From Persicobacter psychrovividus (GTDB taxonomy: Bacteria; Bacteroidota; Bacteroidia; Cytophagales; Cyclobacteriaceae), in assembly GCF_036492425.1 (NCBI RefSeq), contig NZ_AP025292.1, positions 3,100,001-3,164,000 of the forward strand: a DNA stretch of 64,000 bases. The letters run 5' to 3'. The notes beneath the pieces are model-generated. The model worked only from the letters and a program-made list of their open reading frames with translations. It did no database searches and was not told the origin of the DNA. This document shows, in pieces, positions 27,770 through 37,637 of this stretch (positions within the stretch are counted from its first letter, which is position 1; each line of letters opens with the position of its first letter). The position numbers and the translations under genes were made by a program.

Positions 27770-28387
27770 CAGCCAGCCACTGTAAATTTCCTTTGGACTG
27801 TGCGCCCCAAGAAATAGCCGTGCCGTCATGGCAAGGCCTGTACACAGGAAAATAAAAATGAGGGCATGCAATCCGCCCACTGCAGGGGTAATGTACTGAA
27901 AGGTGAAGATAAAACCGAGCAAACCACCCCATCCAGCACTGTGTGCACTGATTTTGAAAAAAATCGTGATGCAGGACAATAATAGTAACAGGATGGCCAT
28001 CATCACGATTGAGAGCCAAAAAGCACCTGAAAGCCCCCATTGGCTGTTGAGCATATAGACGGTCAGGCCATAAAACAGGGTCATGAAGAAAAAGGGCATA
28101 ACCCGCTCTTCCTTGCTTTCCATTTGCAAAGCCTTGACCAGTTTTCGTGACCACTTCATGACGATAATGGCGGCCAATGGCAGCAGGAAAGTAATGACAA
28201 AGATGATCCCGACAAATTTAATGTTCAAAACCTGCGGAGGAAGTTCCACTAAAAATGGGTAATACCGAATGACAATCGCCGTAAAATAGGTACACATCAA
28301 TAGCGGGTGAGTCAATATAGAAATAAATTGCGCAAAAAGGTGCGCTATCGAAATGCCTTTAGGCTTACTGTTTGGCAGAGTGTCCAC
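27725..28387 (-). CDS. PAP2-superfamily-like integral membrane protein, start uncertain
   Basis: The frame has about six membrane helices and PAP2-like motifs: KEERVMPF, resembling the KxxxxxxRP motif, then ISAHSAGWGG in place of the SGH motif, and ARLFLGAHSPKEIYSGW, which keeps the ARxxLGxH of motif 3. PAP2 enzymes remove phosphate from lipid phosphates such as undecaprenyl pyrophosphate. There is no ATG in the N-terminal part. The GTG at 28387 gives a 220-residue protein beginning MDTLPNSKPK; starting at a TTG at 28525 would add 46 residues and overlap rpoN. Its end overlaps the GH57-like gene on the other strand. It may be co-transcribed with rpoN. Confidence 0.8.
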   Translation of the reverse strand: MDTLPNSKPKGISIAHLFAQFISILTHPLLMCTYFTAIVIRYYPFLVELPPQVLNIKFVGIIFVITFLLPLAAIIVMKWSRKLVKALQMESKEERVMPFFFMTLFYGLTVYMLNSQWGLSGAFWLSIVMMAILLLLLSCITIFFKISAHSAGWGGLLGFIFTFQYITPAVGGLHALIFIFLCTGLAMTARLFLGAHSPKEIYSGWLLGFIVCAGGVMVFI

Positions 28388-28499
28388 TTGGTACAACAAG
28401 ATTTGCTTTCTTAATAAAAATAAATCGCTTTCTTTCCCTTCATCAACGAAAGTAGAAAGAAAGCGAGTAGGGTATTCATCTATAATTTGAGGCGTTAAA

Positions 28500-29948
28500 T
28501 TACAACTGCTTGCGGAGTCGTGCAACAGGAATATTCAACTGCTCCCGATATTTTGCCACTGTACGTCGGGCAATTTTGTAACCACGCTCTTTCAACAGCT
28601 TCTCCAGCTTGTCATCAGAAAGCGGTTTCTTTTTATCTTCTTTTTCAATCATCCCTTTGAGTACATGCTTCACCTCACGGCTCGAAACATCCTCACCGGT
28701 ATCTGTCGTGATCCCTTCGGAGAAGAAATACTTCAGTGGGAAAATGCCAAACTCTGTCTGAATAGCCTTACTGTTGGCAACACGCGAAACTGTCGAGATA
28801 TCCATTTCAATCTTATCGGCAATATCTTTCAGAATCATCGGTCTGAGTTTTGCCTCATCACCCGTCAGGAAAAAATCATGCTGATGAACCATAATGCAGC
28901 CCATGGTGTTCAGGAGCGTTTCTTGTCGTTGGCGAATGGCATCAATAAACCACTTGGCCGCATCAAGTTTCTGCTTCACAAACATCACCGTATCGCGGAG
29001 TTTTTTATCCTTCTTATCGCTCTTATCGTAGGCGTCCATCATTTCAGCATACGAACGACTCACCTTCAGGTCAGGGGCATTTTTGGAATTCAGCGTCAGG
29101 TCAAGCTTACCGTTGTCGTTGGTCAGGATAAAATCAGGAATCAGGTATTGGTTCTTCACCAGCCCATCGGTAATACCGCCTGGCTTGGGATTCAACCGCA
29201 CGATGGTCTCCATGGCATCACGAAGGCGATCTTCCTCCTTGATGTTCAGCCGTCGCATAATTTTCTCGTAATGCTTTTTGGTAAAATCATTGAAGGATTC
29301 TTCAATAATACGGATGGCGTCCTGTGTGGCCTCATCAGGCTCCTGTCTTCTTTTAAGCTGAATCAACAGACATTCCTGAAGATCCCGCGCCGCAATGCCG
29401 GCAGGGTCAAAGGACTGAATCTGTACCAAAACTTCCTCGAGTTCTTCAAGGGAGGTTTCGATATTTCTTGAGAAGGCCAAATCATTCACAATCATCTCCA
29501 GATCACGACGAATGTAGCCGTCATTTTCTATACTGCCAATGAGCTGTTCGCCCAAAAGCCGCTGATGATCCGAAAGCCTCAAAAAGCTCAGCTGATCTTT
29601 CAGTTGCTCCTGAAGGGTGGTCATCGAAGAGATCGGGATATCCTTATCCTCTTCATCGCCATTGCCATCGCCATACATTTTATAACCACTGAAATCATCA
29701 TGAAGGTATTCCTCCACACTGATTTCATTGTCCATATATTCGTCGCCGCTTTCAGGTGCTTCATAGTCGTCCTGCGCATAAAGTTCATCGGCTTCATCGC
29801 GACCCTCTTCCAAAGCTGGATTCGCCTCCAATTCCTCTTCCACACGAGCTTCGAGCTCTGCTGTCGGCACCTGCAACAACTTAATAAACTGGATTTGTTG
29901 CGGAGATAGCTTCTGTGATAACGATTGCGTTAGTCCTAATTTTTGCAT
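28500..29948 (-). CDS. rpoN: RNA polymerase sigma-54 factor RpoN
   Basis: RpoN directs core polymerase to -24/-12 promoters that need an AAA+ activator. The 482-residue protein has the Gln/Leu-rich region I (QSLSQKLSPQQIQFIKLLQV) that contacts activators, the acidic region II (about 45-95), the core-binding region III, a helix-turn-helix near 385 and the RpoN box ARRTVAKYRE near 462-471. No enhancer-binding protein is encoded in this window. The gene is divergent from asnS, an arrangement seen in other Bacteroidota. Confidence 0.97.
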   Translation of the reverse strand: MQKLGLTQSLSQKLSPQQIQFIKLLQVPTAELEARVEEELEANPALEEGRDEADELYAQDDYEAPESGDEYMDNEISVEEYLHDDFSGYKMYGDGNGDEEDKDIPISSMTTLQEQLKDQLSFLRLSDHQRLLGEQLIGSIENDGYIRRDLEMIVNDLAFSRNIETSLEELEEVLVQIQSFDPAGIAARDLQECLLIQLKRRQEPDEATQDAIRIIEESFNDFTKKHYEKIMRRLNIKEEDRLRDAMETIVRLNPKPGGITDGLVKNQYLIPDFILTNDNGKLDLTLNSKNAPDLKVSRSYAEMMDAYDKSDKKDKKLRDTVMFVKQKLDAAKWFIDAIRQRQETLLNTMGCIMVHQHDFFLTGDEAKLRPMILKDIADKIEMDISTVSRVANSKAIQTEFGIFPLKYFFSEGITTDTGEDVSSREVKHVLKGMIEKEDKKKPLSDDKLEKLLKERGYKIARRTVAKYREQLNIPVARLRKQL

Positions 29949-30457
29949 ATTCGTCTATGGTTTTACCTCAAGTAATCAAATTAAGGCAAGATTTTTGTTA
30001 AGGCGTGCATCCACCCTCATATTTTTATTCAATTTAAATAAAATCTCGATGTTTTCTAATCGGTTTTTTACCTTTGATACCTATTTATACACACAAGAGC
30101 CTCTAAAAGTTCAGTATTTATGATGAAAAAAAACTGACGGCTCAATTTTGGTGAGATTTTTGATAAGTGGCCGACAACCCTTGATTTTCACCTCATTTCG
30201 CTTTTAAATATTACACCTTTTTTACATTAACGACGGTAAAGGGCTGCCTGCCATGGTGTTTGATATCAAATTAATTCTTGGAAAATTTATCCTGAAGAAG
30301 AATTTATCACCCGATTTCATCGATCTTTCTTACAAATCGGCAAAATATCAAGCTATCTGATTGATAAAACGCATTGAAAGTATTTCTTTTGTTCATTGGT
30401 TTGCGGTGAGTATAAGCGAGCAAATCATGTAATTTGAACGAATAAACTTTGTGTAAA
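29949..30457. other. Divergent rpoN/asnS intergenic region
   Basis: A 509-base AT-rich spacer that must hold the promoters of both genes. I see no gene, no RNA motif and no confident terminator. Confidence 0.5.
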
Positions 30458-31909
30458 GTGGCAGAATCAAAAAGGACTAAAATAAAATCCCTGCTTCGTG
30501 GTGAGCAGGTAGATGTGGACGTTCGCGTTAAAGGATGGGTACGAACAAAACGTGGCAATAAAAGCGTTTCATTCATCGCCCTTAACGACGGATCGTGTCT
30601 TGCAAACCTTCAGATTGTTGCTGACCCTAATAATATCACTGAGGATATTCTTAAGCGCATCAGCACAGGTGCCTGTATTTCCGCAGAAGGTAAATTAGTA
30701 GCTTCACAAGGGGCAGGTCAAAAAGTAGAGTTGGTCGCTTCTGCCATTGAGGTATTAGGAGAAGCAGACCCTGAATCATATCCATTACAGCCAAAACGAC
30801 ACTCTTTGGAGTTCATGCGTGAGATCGCTCACTTGCGTCCGCGTTCCAATACTTTTGGCGCCATTATGCGTGTACGCCATGCGATGATCTTCGCTGTTCA
30901 CCAATTCTTCAACCAAAAAGGGTTTGTGAACGTGCATACGCCGATCATTACAGGTTCGGATGCCGAAGGTGCTGGAGAGATGTTCCGTGTAACCACTTTG
31001 GATCAGAAGAATCTTCCAACCACCGAAGATGGGGAAATCGACTACAAACAAGATTTCTTCGGAAAAGAAACCAACCTGACCGTTTCTGGGCAGTTGGAGG
31101 CAGAACTTGGGGCAATGGCACTGGGTGAAGTTTATACTTTCGGCCCAACTTTCCGTGCCGAGAATTCAAATACTACTCGCCACTTGGCAGAGTTCTGGAT
31201 GATTGAGCCTGAGGTGGCTTTCAATGATTTGGAAGACAATATGGACCTGGCGGAAGATTTCTTGAAATTCTTGGCCAAGTATGCTTTGGACAATTGCCGC
31301 GAGGACTTGGAGTTCTTGAAAGATCGTGCGTTGCAGGAAGAGAAAAACCTGCCTGCCGATAAAAAGAACGAAATGAACTTGATTGAGCGTTTGGAGTTTG
31401 TAGCAAACAACGACTTCCAGCGTTTGACCTATACAGAGGCTATCGATATTTTGAAAAACTCGAAGCCGAACAAAAAAGGTCGCTTCCAGTACAAGATCGA
31501 AGAGTGGGGTGCTGACTTGCAGTCGGAGCACGAGCGTTTCTTGGTGGAAAAACACTTCAAGAAGCCTGTTATCCTTACGGATTACCCAGCCAATATCAAG
31601 GCATTCTACATGCGTTTGAATGAAGACGGTAAAACGGTTGCTGCAATGGACATTCTGTTCCCTGGCATTGGTGAGATCGTTGGCGGTTCGCAGCGTGAGG
31701 AACGTTATGAAGTATTGGTAGAGAAAGTAAAAGCGATGGGCATTCCTGAGGAGCACGTTTGGTGGTACTTGGATACCCGTAAATTCGGAACAGCACCACA
31801 CGCAGGTTTCGGTTTGGGCTTTGAGCGTTTGATTCTATTCGTAACAGGAATGACCAACATCCGTGACGTAATTCCTTTCCCACGTTTCCCAGGATCTGCA
31901 GAATTTTAA
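30458..31909 (+). CDS. asnS: Asparaginyl-tRNA synthetase
   Basis: AsnRS charges tRNA-Asn. The class IIb enzyme has an N-terminal OB-fold anticodon-binding domain ([20 protein letters not shown], about residues 22-41), motif 2 [15 protein letters not shown], the GAGEMF and [12 protein letters not shown] segments, and motif 3 [15 protein letters not shown] followed by the C-terminal [10 protein letters not shown] that distinguishes AsnRS from AspRS. No ATG is available at the N-terminus: I choose the GTG at 30458 ([10 protein letters not shown]), with a TTG nine bases upstream as the alternative. Codon use is strongly biased, as for a highly expressed gene. Confidence 0.95.
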   Translation: MAESKRTKIKSLLRGEQVDVDVRVKGWVRTKRGNKSVSFIALNDGSCLANLQIVADPNNITEDILKRISTGACISAEGKLVASQGAGQKVELVASAIEVLGEADPESYPLQPKRHSLEFMREIAHLRPRSNTFGAIMRVRHAMIFAVHQFFNQKGFVNVHTPIITGSDAEGAGEMFRVTTLDQKNLPTTEDGEIDYKQDFFGKETNLTVSGQLEAELGAMALGEVYTFGPTFRAENSNTTRHLAEFWMIEPEVAFNDLEDNMDLAEDFLKFLAKYALDNCREDLEFLKDRALQEEKNLPADKKNEMNLIERLEFVANNDFQRLTYTEAIDILKNSKPNKKGRFQYKIEEWGADLQSEHERFLVEKHFKKPVILTDYPANIKAFYMRLNEDGKTVAAMDILFPGIGEIVGGSQREERYEVLVEKVKAMGIPEEHVWWYLDTRKFGTAPHAGFGLGFERLILFVTGMTNIRDVIPFPRFPGSAEF

Positions 31910-31936
31910 TTCGAACAGATTTTAAGAATATACAAA

Positions 31937-31966
31937 GAGCAAGGCTTTCAAAGTCTTGCTTTTTTT
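31937..31966 (+). terminator. Rho-independent terminator of asnS
   Basis: AGCAAG and CTTGCT arms with an inner CTTT/AAAG pairing, followed by a run of T, 28 bases after the stop codon. Confidence 0.85.
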
Positions 31967-32222
31967 ATACCCTAATAAGTCGATTGACAAATATTGATTA
32001 TATTCCATCATATTAATCATAGCGGTCACAACTTTTAGATGGGTACACACCCTGATTCTTTAAGTATAAGACAAATATCCCCTCGTAGCTGTACGGATAC
32101 ACCTGTGTGTGTACCTAATTCATTCAATATGGAACTAATTGGGGCAGATACAGTGATTAAGTAAAACGCTGTGGATTAACATTAACTTACTGTTTGTACC
32201 ACAGTAACAAAAACCTACTCCC
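31967..32222. other. Leader region upstream of the hemerythrin gene
   Basis: No gene. The words GGTACACAC (32042-32050) and GTGTGTACC (32107-32115) are exact inverted repeats 56 bases apart and could close a structured leader; this is the only structure noticed. Confidence 0.4.
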
Positions 32223-32711
32223 ATGCCACAAAAACCATCCAATCCCCCTCTGAAGCGCCACCCTAACCTCGTTCCGCTTTCCCACGACCATCACGACTCG
32301 CTCGTTTTTGCCCTACGCATCAAGAAGTTCATAACAAAAGTCGACCATAAAATCATGCAACAATATATTCTTCACCATTGGGAAAGTGTGATGAAAAACC
32401 ATTTTAAAGAAGAGGAAGGCTGCTTTCTTTCTGTAGTGGACCCTCAGCATGAACTGATCGTTCATTTTACGGAAGACCATAAAGCCATCCGCGAATACAT
32501 TCGCCAGCTTGGTACCGACAGCCCCGATTTTGAAAAAATCGCCAGGGCATTCAGCGAGAAGCTCAATCAACACATCCGCTTCGAGGAACGACAATTATTC
32601 CCTTTTCTTCAGGAGCACCTCAGCGATCAGCAACTTGAAGCCATAGGCCATGCCCTTAGCCACAAGACCAACGGTTGCGACAATTTCCCCAACCCTTTCT
32701 GGAAAAAATAA
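32223..32711 (+). CDS. Hemerythrin HHE domain-containing protein
   Basis: A 162-residue four-helix protein with the spaced histidine and acidic ligands of the hemerythrin-like fold: LSHDHHDSLVFA near residue 19, HHWESVMKNHFKEEEG near 50-65, HFTEDHKAIREYI near 82, and HIRFEERQLFPFLQEHL near 118. Such proteins bind a di-iron centre and are linked to oxygen or nitric oxide sensing, detoxification, or iron homeostasis. There is no signal sequence or extra output domain. It is a single gene with its own terminator. Confidence 0.92.
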   Translation: MPQKPSNPPLKRHPNLVPLSHDHHDSLVFALRIKKFITKVDHKIMQQYILHHWESVMKNHFKEEEGCFLSVVDPQHELIVHFTEDHKAIREYIRQLGTDSPDFEKIARAFSEKLNQHIRFEERQLFPFLQEHLSDQQLEAIGHALSHKTNGCDNFPNPFWKK

Positions 32712-32736
32712 ACCTGCGGATGAATCTTCAGCGCAT

Positions 32737-32772
32737 AAAAAAGAGGTAACGCTTAAAGGGCTACCTCTTTTC
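32737..32772 (+). terminator. Terminator of the hemerythrin gene
   Basis: Arms AAAAGAGGTA and TACCTCTTTT around a 13-base loop; may also serve the small convergent gene at 32790-33005. Confidence 0.8.
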
Positions 32773-32789
32773 ATCCTGTTTAAAAAATC

Positions 32790-33005
32790 TCAGGATGTAC
32801 GTCTGTACCGCTTGGCATCAGATTCCTCTTCTAAGCGAATCGAATGCACAAAAAATAGGAGCAAGCCTATGAACAAAATCACTGCTCCACTGCTAATGAT
32901 ACCTGCAACCTGACTGCCATGATCGCAAGCGAAATCAAGGCACCATAACAAGGGTGGCATCAGCGACACAATAATCATGCGCTTGGCAAGAATAGTTAGT
33001 CCCAT
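32790..33005 (-). CDS. Small membrane protein of unknown function
   Basis: A 71-residue frame from ATG at 33005. It has two hydrophobic stretches (about 5-22 and 34-53) and a charged C-terminus (EEESDAKRYRRTS), a pattern reasonable for a real small membrane protein. It ends just before a terminator hairpin. I do not recognise a family, and the overlapping plus-strand frame has no such features. Confidence 0.5.
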   Translation of the reverse strand: MGLTILAKRMIIVSLMPPLLWCLDFACDHGSQVAGIISSGAVILFIGLLLFFVHSIRLEEESDAKRYRRTS

Positions 33006-33068
33006 GAGTATAGTTAAGTGGTTTGGTATATATTGAATATAAGTAAGAATCTTGTGGAAATCAAACTT

Positions 33069-33099
33069 TTTGGCAACATTCCAAGGTTAGCTATCTTTG
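33069..33099 (+). promoter_or_regulatory. Bacteroidota-type promoter upstream of the RND exporter
   Basis: TTTTTGG (33067-33073) and TATCTTTG (33092-33099) match the TTTG and TAnnTTTG elements with 18-19 bases between. It predicts a leader of about 160 nucleotides before the exporter gene at 33264. Confidence 0.55.
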
Positions 33100-33263
33100 T
33101 ATTGTCCTATTTCGACCCAAACGGAACGCTTTCGGGTTATGAACTGTGACAAATTTCCTTACATTTGTGTACGCTACGACAGTAGGCTTGTCCTGCCCAT
33201 GCACTCCTTAAACAGCTACCGCTGTTTTTAATCATAAATCATTAATTATATCTTTTTTCAACA

Positions 33264-35675
33264 ATGTGGAATCGCTTTGCCCAATTTGTACTTAGGTATC
33301 GGCTTGCGCTGATCATGGTGATCGGGGTGATCACGGTCTTTATGTACTATAAAGGGAAAGACATCGAAATGAGCTACAATTTTGGTAGCACGGTGCCCCT
33401 GACTGACCCAGAAATGGTTCATTTTCAACAATTCAAACAGGACTTCGGAGAGGACGGCAATTTGCTGGCCATCGGAATGAAAGACAGTGCCGTTTATCAA
33501 TTGGAAAATTTTCGCCGATTAAAATACCTCGGTGAAGAGCTTAATAAAATTCGGGGAGTCAATGAAGTAATGTCTATCCCGCGGATGATTCAGCTGGTAA
33601 AAAATACCAAAGAGAAAAAATTTGAAGCGCGGAAAATCTTTGAGAATTTCCCACAAACTCAGCCGCAACTCGATAGCCTGCTCGGCATCGTAGCGCACGA
33701 AAAACTATACACTGGCCAGATGATCAACCTCAAGAACGGGGCAAACCTGTTGATCCTGACCATCAATAAAGACATCCTGAACTCGAAGAAAAGGTTTCAG
33801 CTCATGGATGATATCCGCATGGCTTGCGACCAGTTCTCCGAAGCCACGGGCGTCAAGCTGCATTATGCTGGATTACCCTTTGTAAGAACAGAAAATGCCC
33901 GCCTCGTTCAGCGCGAGATGGTCATGTTCCTGATTCTCTCCGTACTTGTTACGGCGCTCATCATGCTCTACTTCTTCCGATCCTGGGATGCTGTATTGTT
34001 CCCTATGATCATGATTGGCGTGATCGTGGTATGGGTAACAGGAACCCTCGGGATCCTGGGCTATAAAATCACTATCCTGACAGGTGTTATCCCACCGATT
34101 ATTGTCGTCATCGGGATTCCGAACAGTATTTACCTGCTGAACAAGTACCATCAGGAAATTCAGCGCACAGGCAATAAATACAAAGCCCTTCAGGCCGTGA
34201 TCGGTAAAATTGGGGTCGTCACCTTCCTGACCAACTTCACCACCGCGGTCGGTTTCGGAGTGTTATCTTTTACTGATATTCAGATGCTGAAAGAATTCGG
34301 TACTGTTGCGAGTATTAACATCGTAGCGACCTTCTTTGTCAGCATCATATTCATCCCTGCAGTATTCAGTTACCTGCCAAAACCTGAACTCAAAAGACTC
34401 GGCCACCTGAATAAAAAGGGGCTGAACAAAGTGCTCGACACCATCGACCTGCTCGTGCATCGCCACCGCTATACCGTTTTGGGTGTTGGTGCTGTACTGA
34501 TCATCATCTCTTCGATTGGTCTATATAAAATCAAGGCTGTTTCATTTATGGTAGATGATGTGCCAGAACACAGTGAAGTCAAACAAGGGTTGCGCTGGCT
34601 GGAGGACAACTTTGCTGGTATTATGCCCCTTGAAATTGTGGTAGATACTGGTAAAAAGAAGGGTGTGATGAAAGAGTCGATCTGGAAAAAAGTAGATCAA
34701 CTGGAACGGGCACTGGAAAAAGATCCACATATCTCGCACCCAATCTCTATTGTAGAGTTTATCAAAATGGCTCGGCAGTCATTCTATAATGGTAATCCCG
34801 ATTACTACGGACTCCCCAACCGCGATAAAAATTTCATCCTTCGCTATTTTAAAGGGCAGGACGACAACTCTGGTTTTCTGAACAGCTTTGTTACCGAAGA
34901 TGGCCGAAAAATGAGGATTTCCTTTAAGGTTGCTGATATTGGTTCCCATGAGTTGCATGAGCTGGTGGACAATGTTGTGAAGCCCAATGTAGAAGAGATT
35001 TTTGGCAATAACAGCAAAATTACGGTTACCCCTACGGGCACAACCTTACTGTTTGTTAAAGGGAACAGCTTCCTGATCAATAACCTGAAAACCTCCATGC
35101 TTTTGGCTTTCGTGATCATCTCGATCATCATGGCAGTGCTTTTCGGCCGTTTCAGAATTATCCTGATTTCCCTGATCCCGAACATGATTCCACTGCTGAT
35201 TACCGCAGGAATCATGGGCTTTGTCGGTGTCGCATTAAAGCCAAGTACAGCACTGGTATTCAGTATTGCCTTTGGTATATCTGTCGATGACTCCATTCAC
35301 TACCTGGCCAAATACCGACAGGATTTAATGGAAGATAATTTCTTCGTCCCCAAGGCGATCAGTAGGTCGATTCATGAAGTGGGTGCAAGTATGATGTACA
35401 CCTCGATTGTACTGTTCTTCGGCTTTATCATTTTCGGATTCTCGGAATTTGGCGGAACAAAAGCCCTTGGTTTGCTCACCTCATTAACCCTGTTGTGTGC
35501 TATGTTCACCAACCTGATCATCCTGCCTTCATTGTTGATGGTTTTTGACAAAGGCAAAAAGAGCCGTGATATTGAGCCATTGCTCATTGACGAAGTCGAT
35601 TTCTACCATGAAAATGATGATGAAGAAATTGATATTGACGCACTGAAAAAGAAAGACGACCCAGAAGAAAATTAA
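33264..35675 (+). CDS. RND/MMPL superfamily exporter
   Basis: The 803-residue protein has the two-fold RND layout: an N-terminal helix (about 13-30), a periplasmic loop, a block of five helices (about 215-380), a further helix near 405-425, a second loop, and five helices near 610-765. The helix-4-like segments with GIPNSIYLLNKYHQE and GISVDDSIHYLAKYRQD are equivalent, and the conserved acidic residues there fit the proton relay. The loops are short, as in MMPL/hopanoid-transporter-like 'predicted exporter' proteins rather than AcrB. No membrane-fusion or TolC partner is nearby, so the cargo, perhaps a lipid, is unknown. A promoter lies about 160 bases upstream and a terminator downstream. 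Confidence 0.93.
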   Translation: MWNRFAQFVLRYRLALIMVIGVITVFMYYKGKDIEMSYNFGSTVPLTDPEMVHFQQFKQDFGEDGNLLAIGMKDSAVYQLENFRRLKYLGEELNKIRGVNEVMSIPRMIQLVKNTKEKKFEARKIFENFPQTQPQLDSLLGIVAHEKLYTGQMINLKNGANLLILTINKDILNSKKRFQLMDDIRMACDQFSEATGVKLHYAGLPFVRTENARLVQREMVMFLILSVLVTALIMLYFFRSWDAVLFPMIMIGVIVVWVTGTLGILGYKITILTGVIPPIIVVIGIPNSIYLLNKYHQEIQRTGNKYKALQAVIGKIGVVTFLTNFTTAVGFGVLSFTDIQMLKEFGTVASINIVATFFVSIIFIPAVFSYLPKPELKRLGHLNKKGLNKVLDTIDLLVHRHRYTVLGVGAVLIIISSIGLYKIKAVSFMVDDVPEHSEVKQGLRWLEDNFAGIMPLEIVVDTGKKKGVMKESIWKKVDQLERALEKDPHISHPISIVEFIKMARQSFYNGNPDYYGLPNRDKNFILRYFKGQDDNSGFLNSFVTEDGRKMRISFKVADIGSHELHELVDNVVKPNVEEIFGNNSKITVTPTGTTLLFVKGNSFLINNLKTSMLLAFVIISIIMAVLFGRFRIILISLIPNMIPLLITAGIMGFVGVALKPSTALVFSIAFGISVDDSIHYLAKYRQDLMEDNFFVPKAISRSIHEVGASMMYTSIVLFFGFIIFGFSEFGGTKALGLLTSLTLLCAMFTNLIILPSLLMVFDKGKKSRDIEPLLIDEVDFYHENDDEEIDIDALKKKDDPEEN

Positions 35676-35718
35676 GGCATCTCCATCAGTATCGATAAGA
35701 TGCACCAAGCTTAAAAGT

Positions 35719-35751
35719 CAAAAGGCACTCCAATGATGGAGTGCCTTTTTT
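35719..35751. terminator. Terminator downstream of the RND exporter
   Basis: Arms AAAGGCACTCCA and TGGAGTGCCTTT around a 4-base loop, followed by T. It also has T runs when read on the minus strand, so it may serve the convergent lipoprotein gene. Confidence 0.85.
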
Positions 35752-35779
35752 ACAATCTATATCAACAACCTATACAATT

Positions 35780-36250
35780 TCACTTTACGGCAATAGAGGG
35801 CGTATGCGCTGCTTTCTCTATCGAGGACACCAACTGTGTTACATTTACGGGGCATTCACTGCGAATGTAGCCTTGATCGGAGGGCAACTCCAACGCCAGC
35901 CGCTCAAAGCCTGCGGAACGCACCTTCTGAAGCACCTGAAGCTGATCCACCATCTGACTTTTATATTCCTTTGGAATCCCCCGCTGATTGATCTTACTGG
36001 CCATCAGGTCTACAAAACCGACCGTCAGCCGCACAATACCTTCGGGTTCTGGTGGCTCGCCCTGCTTTGGCAGCAGTTTCACCACCAACAAATCCTGCTC
36101 ATGATAAACCTCCACTTGCCGATTATTGCCATAACACTCCAGCGCCGACTTCAGCTCTTCCATGACCTGCTTTTTATGCGAATCGCATGCAAAAAACACC
36201 ACTGAGCCCAAAAGGAGCATCAGTATTTTTCTACTATAAGATCTTGTCAT
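35780..36250 (-). CDS. Hypothetical lipoprotein
   Basis: A 156-residue protein starting MTRSYSRKILMLLLGSVVFF followed by ACDSHKK; the signal sequence ends in a lipobox-like FFAC with the cysteine at residue 22. The mature part is charged, with no recognised domain. It is monocistronic and convergent with the exporter. I do not know its function; location in the periplasm-facing membrane leaflet or the outer membrane follows from the lipobox. Confidence 0.75.
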   Translation of the reverse strand: MTRSYSRKILMLLLGSVVFFACDSHKKQVMEELKSALECYGNNRQVEVYHEQDLLVVKLLPKQGEPPEPEGIVRLTVGFVDLMASKINQRGIPKEYKSQMVDQLQVLQKVRSAGFERLALELPSDQGYIRSECPVNVTQLVSSIEKAAHTPSIAVK

Positions 36251-36935
36251 GTTTCACTGATTTAATTCCTTGACCATTCATATTGTATTCGCGATGACCA
36301 GGTAAATTTGGCTTCGGACGCCTACAGCAATCCATGTCTCTTCAGGTAAGTTCGATAAAAAAACAATAGCCTCTGAACTGATTTATCGCTAATTCATACA
36401 CCTGAAGTAAATATCGCATCGCTAAAAGCACTGTAACTGCACTGAAGAAAATCATGCAAAAAACAATTTTTTTGTTCACGACTTAAACAATTCATTCATC
36501 GGAATGATCCTCAGAAAACAGAGGTGAGAAATCGGTCAACCAATTAAATAGCGTAACAGTGCGTAAATTCACCCTTCCAAACCACTAAGCGGGTCTGTTT
36601 AAGTTGAATATAAACAAATATAGGCATGATGTAATGAAAATAGAATTGATTAAAGTACAATTTTTAATTAATATAATTAAAATAATTTATTAGAGATGAC
36701 GGAATTTCCTCATTTTACAGGGTTTTCGTTCGAATAAGCGCATTACTGTACTTTTCCACTTTAACGCCCCACCAATGTCAATTGGAAAGTTTCCCTATAT
36801 TTCTTACATCACTAACCGAAGGAAGTCACCAATTATTTTTGATTTATCAAGACAATAAATGTTACATACCCACCAAAAAACAAACTAAGCCCACCCACTC
36901 TTACATCAGCACATAACAACGCAAACCAATATATC
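36251..36935. other. Long AT-rich intergenic region
   Basis: A 685-base gene-free region, among the AT-richest parts of the window. A TATTTTTG element at 36834-36841 could be the -7 promoter of the gene at 36936, but no -33 partner is clear. CCTACAGCAAT near 36322 resembles a word of the dispersed repeats. Nothing else is seen. Confidence 0.5.
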
Positions 36936-37595
36936 ATGTGCTCAAATTTAATTAACAACCAAAAAATTCACCGTTACGGACTTGCCTTAAAAAATGTAAT
37001 GAAGAAGCCCGAAATCTCCGCTGCGATGCATCGGCTTGGGTATAATAATGAGAAAATGGCCGAAGGCCTGGCACTTCTGGAAAGTACGGCGCAATGTTTT
37101 GATACTTATGATCTGCATGAAAAAAACAAGCAGGATGCCCTCCATAAGTTTGAGAACACCAGCGACCTGATGATGTCTATCTATCAAATACACTGCAAAA
37201 AAATCAAGGCTATTGCCCTGCAGAATAGCACGGTCGTTACGCCACTTGAGTTTGCGACTATACTGCCGAACAACTACGCCAAGTGGATCAGGAAAATTAA
37301 AACCTTCTATTTTGTGATCAGTACAGATCCGCTGATCAAAAACCATTTATGGCTGTATAATACTGGAGAGGCTGACCTTGAAGAGGTGGAAAGGATTATT
37401 TTTCGAGTGGAAAACGCTCAGGAAAATTATTGCTATGCTTTAAAAGAGGAACAAAAACTTGCGGACAAAAAAAATAAAGCCTTCCTGAAACTCAACCAAT
37501 GGATGCATCAGTTTTCCACCACCGCACAACGGGGGCTTGCTGAGCAACCCGCGCTACTCGAATTATTCTTTGAAAGCTTTCAGCAGAAAAAATGA
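36936..37595 (+). CDS. Uncharacterised helical protein
   Basis: I do not recognise this 219-residue protein. It has no signal peptide or membrane helix and looks almost entirely alpha-helical with heptad-like spacing: an N-terminal helix (KIHRYGLALKNVMKKPEI), an EGLALLESTAQCFDTYDLHE segment, and a long C-terminal helix from about 150 to 200 with a lysine-rich stretch (KEEQKLADKKNKAFLKLNQW). Its length and predicted character are consistent with a four-helix bundle. It is preceded by a long AT-rich region and is convergent with the phosphatase gene. Confidence 0.75.
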   Translation: MCSNLINNQKIHRYGLALKNVMKKPEISAAMHRLGYNNEKMAEGLALLESTAQCFDTYDLHEKNKQDALHKFENTSDLMMSIYQIHCKKIKAIALQNSTVVTPLEFATILPNNYAKWIRKIKTFYFVISTDPLIKNHLWLYNTGEADLEEVERIIFRVENAQENYCYALKEEQKLADKKNKAFLKLNQWMHQFSTTAQRGLAEQPALLELFFESFQQKK

Positions 37596-37637
37596 TCAGG
37601 CCGCGACAAGGTGATACATCAAATGGCGAACGGCCGC

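Noticed and set aside
33150-33200. Possible extra copy of the CGCTACGACA hairpin near 33172
   Set aside because: Only about ten bases match; the partner arm is absent, so it is at best a remnant and is not listed as a repeat.
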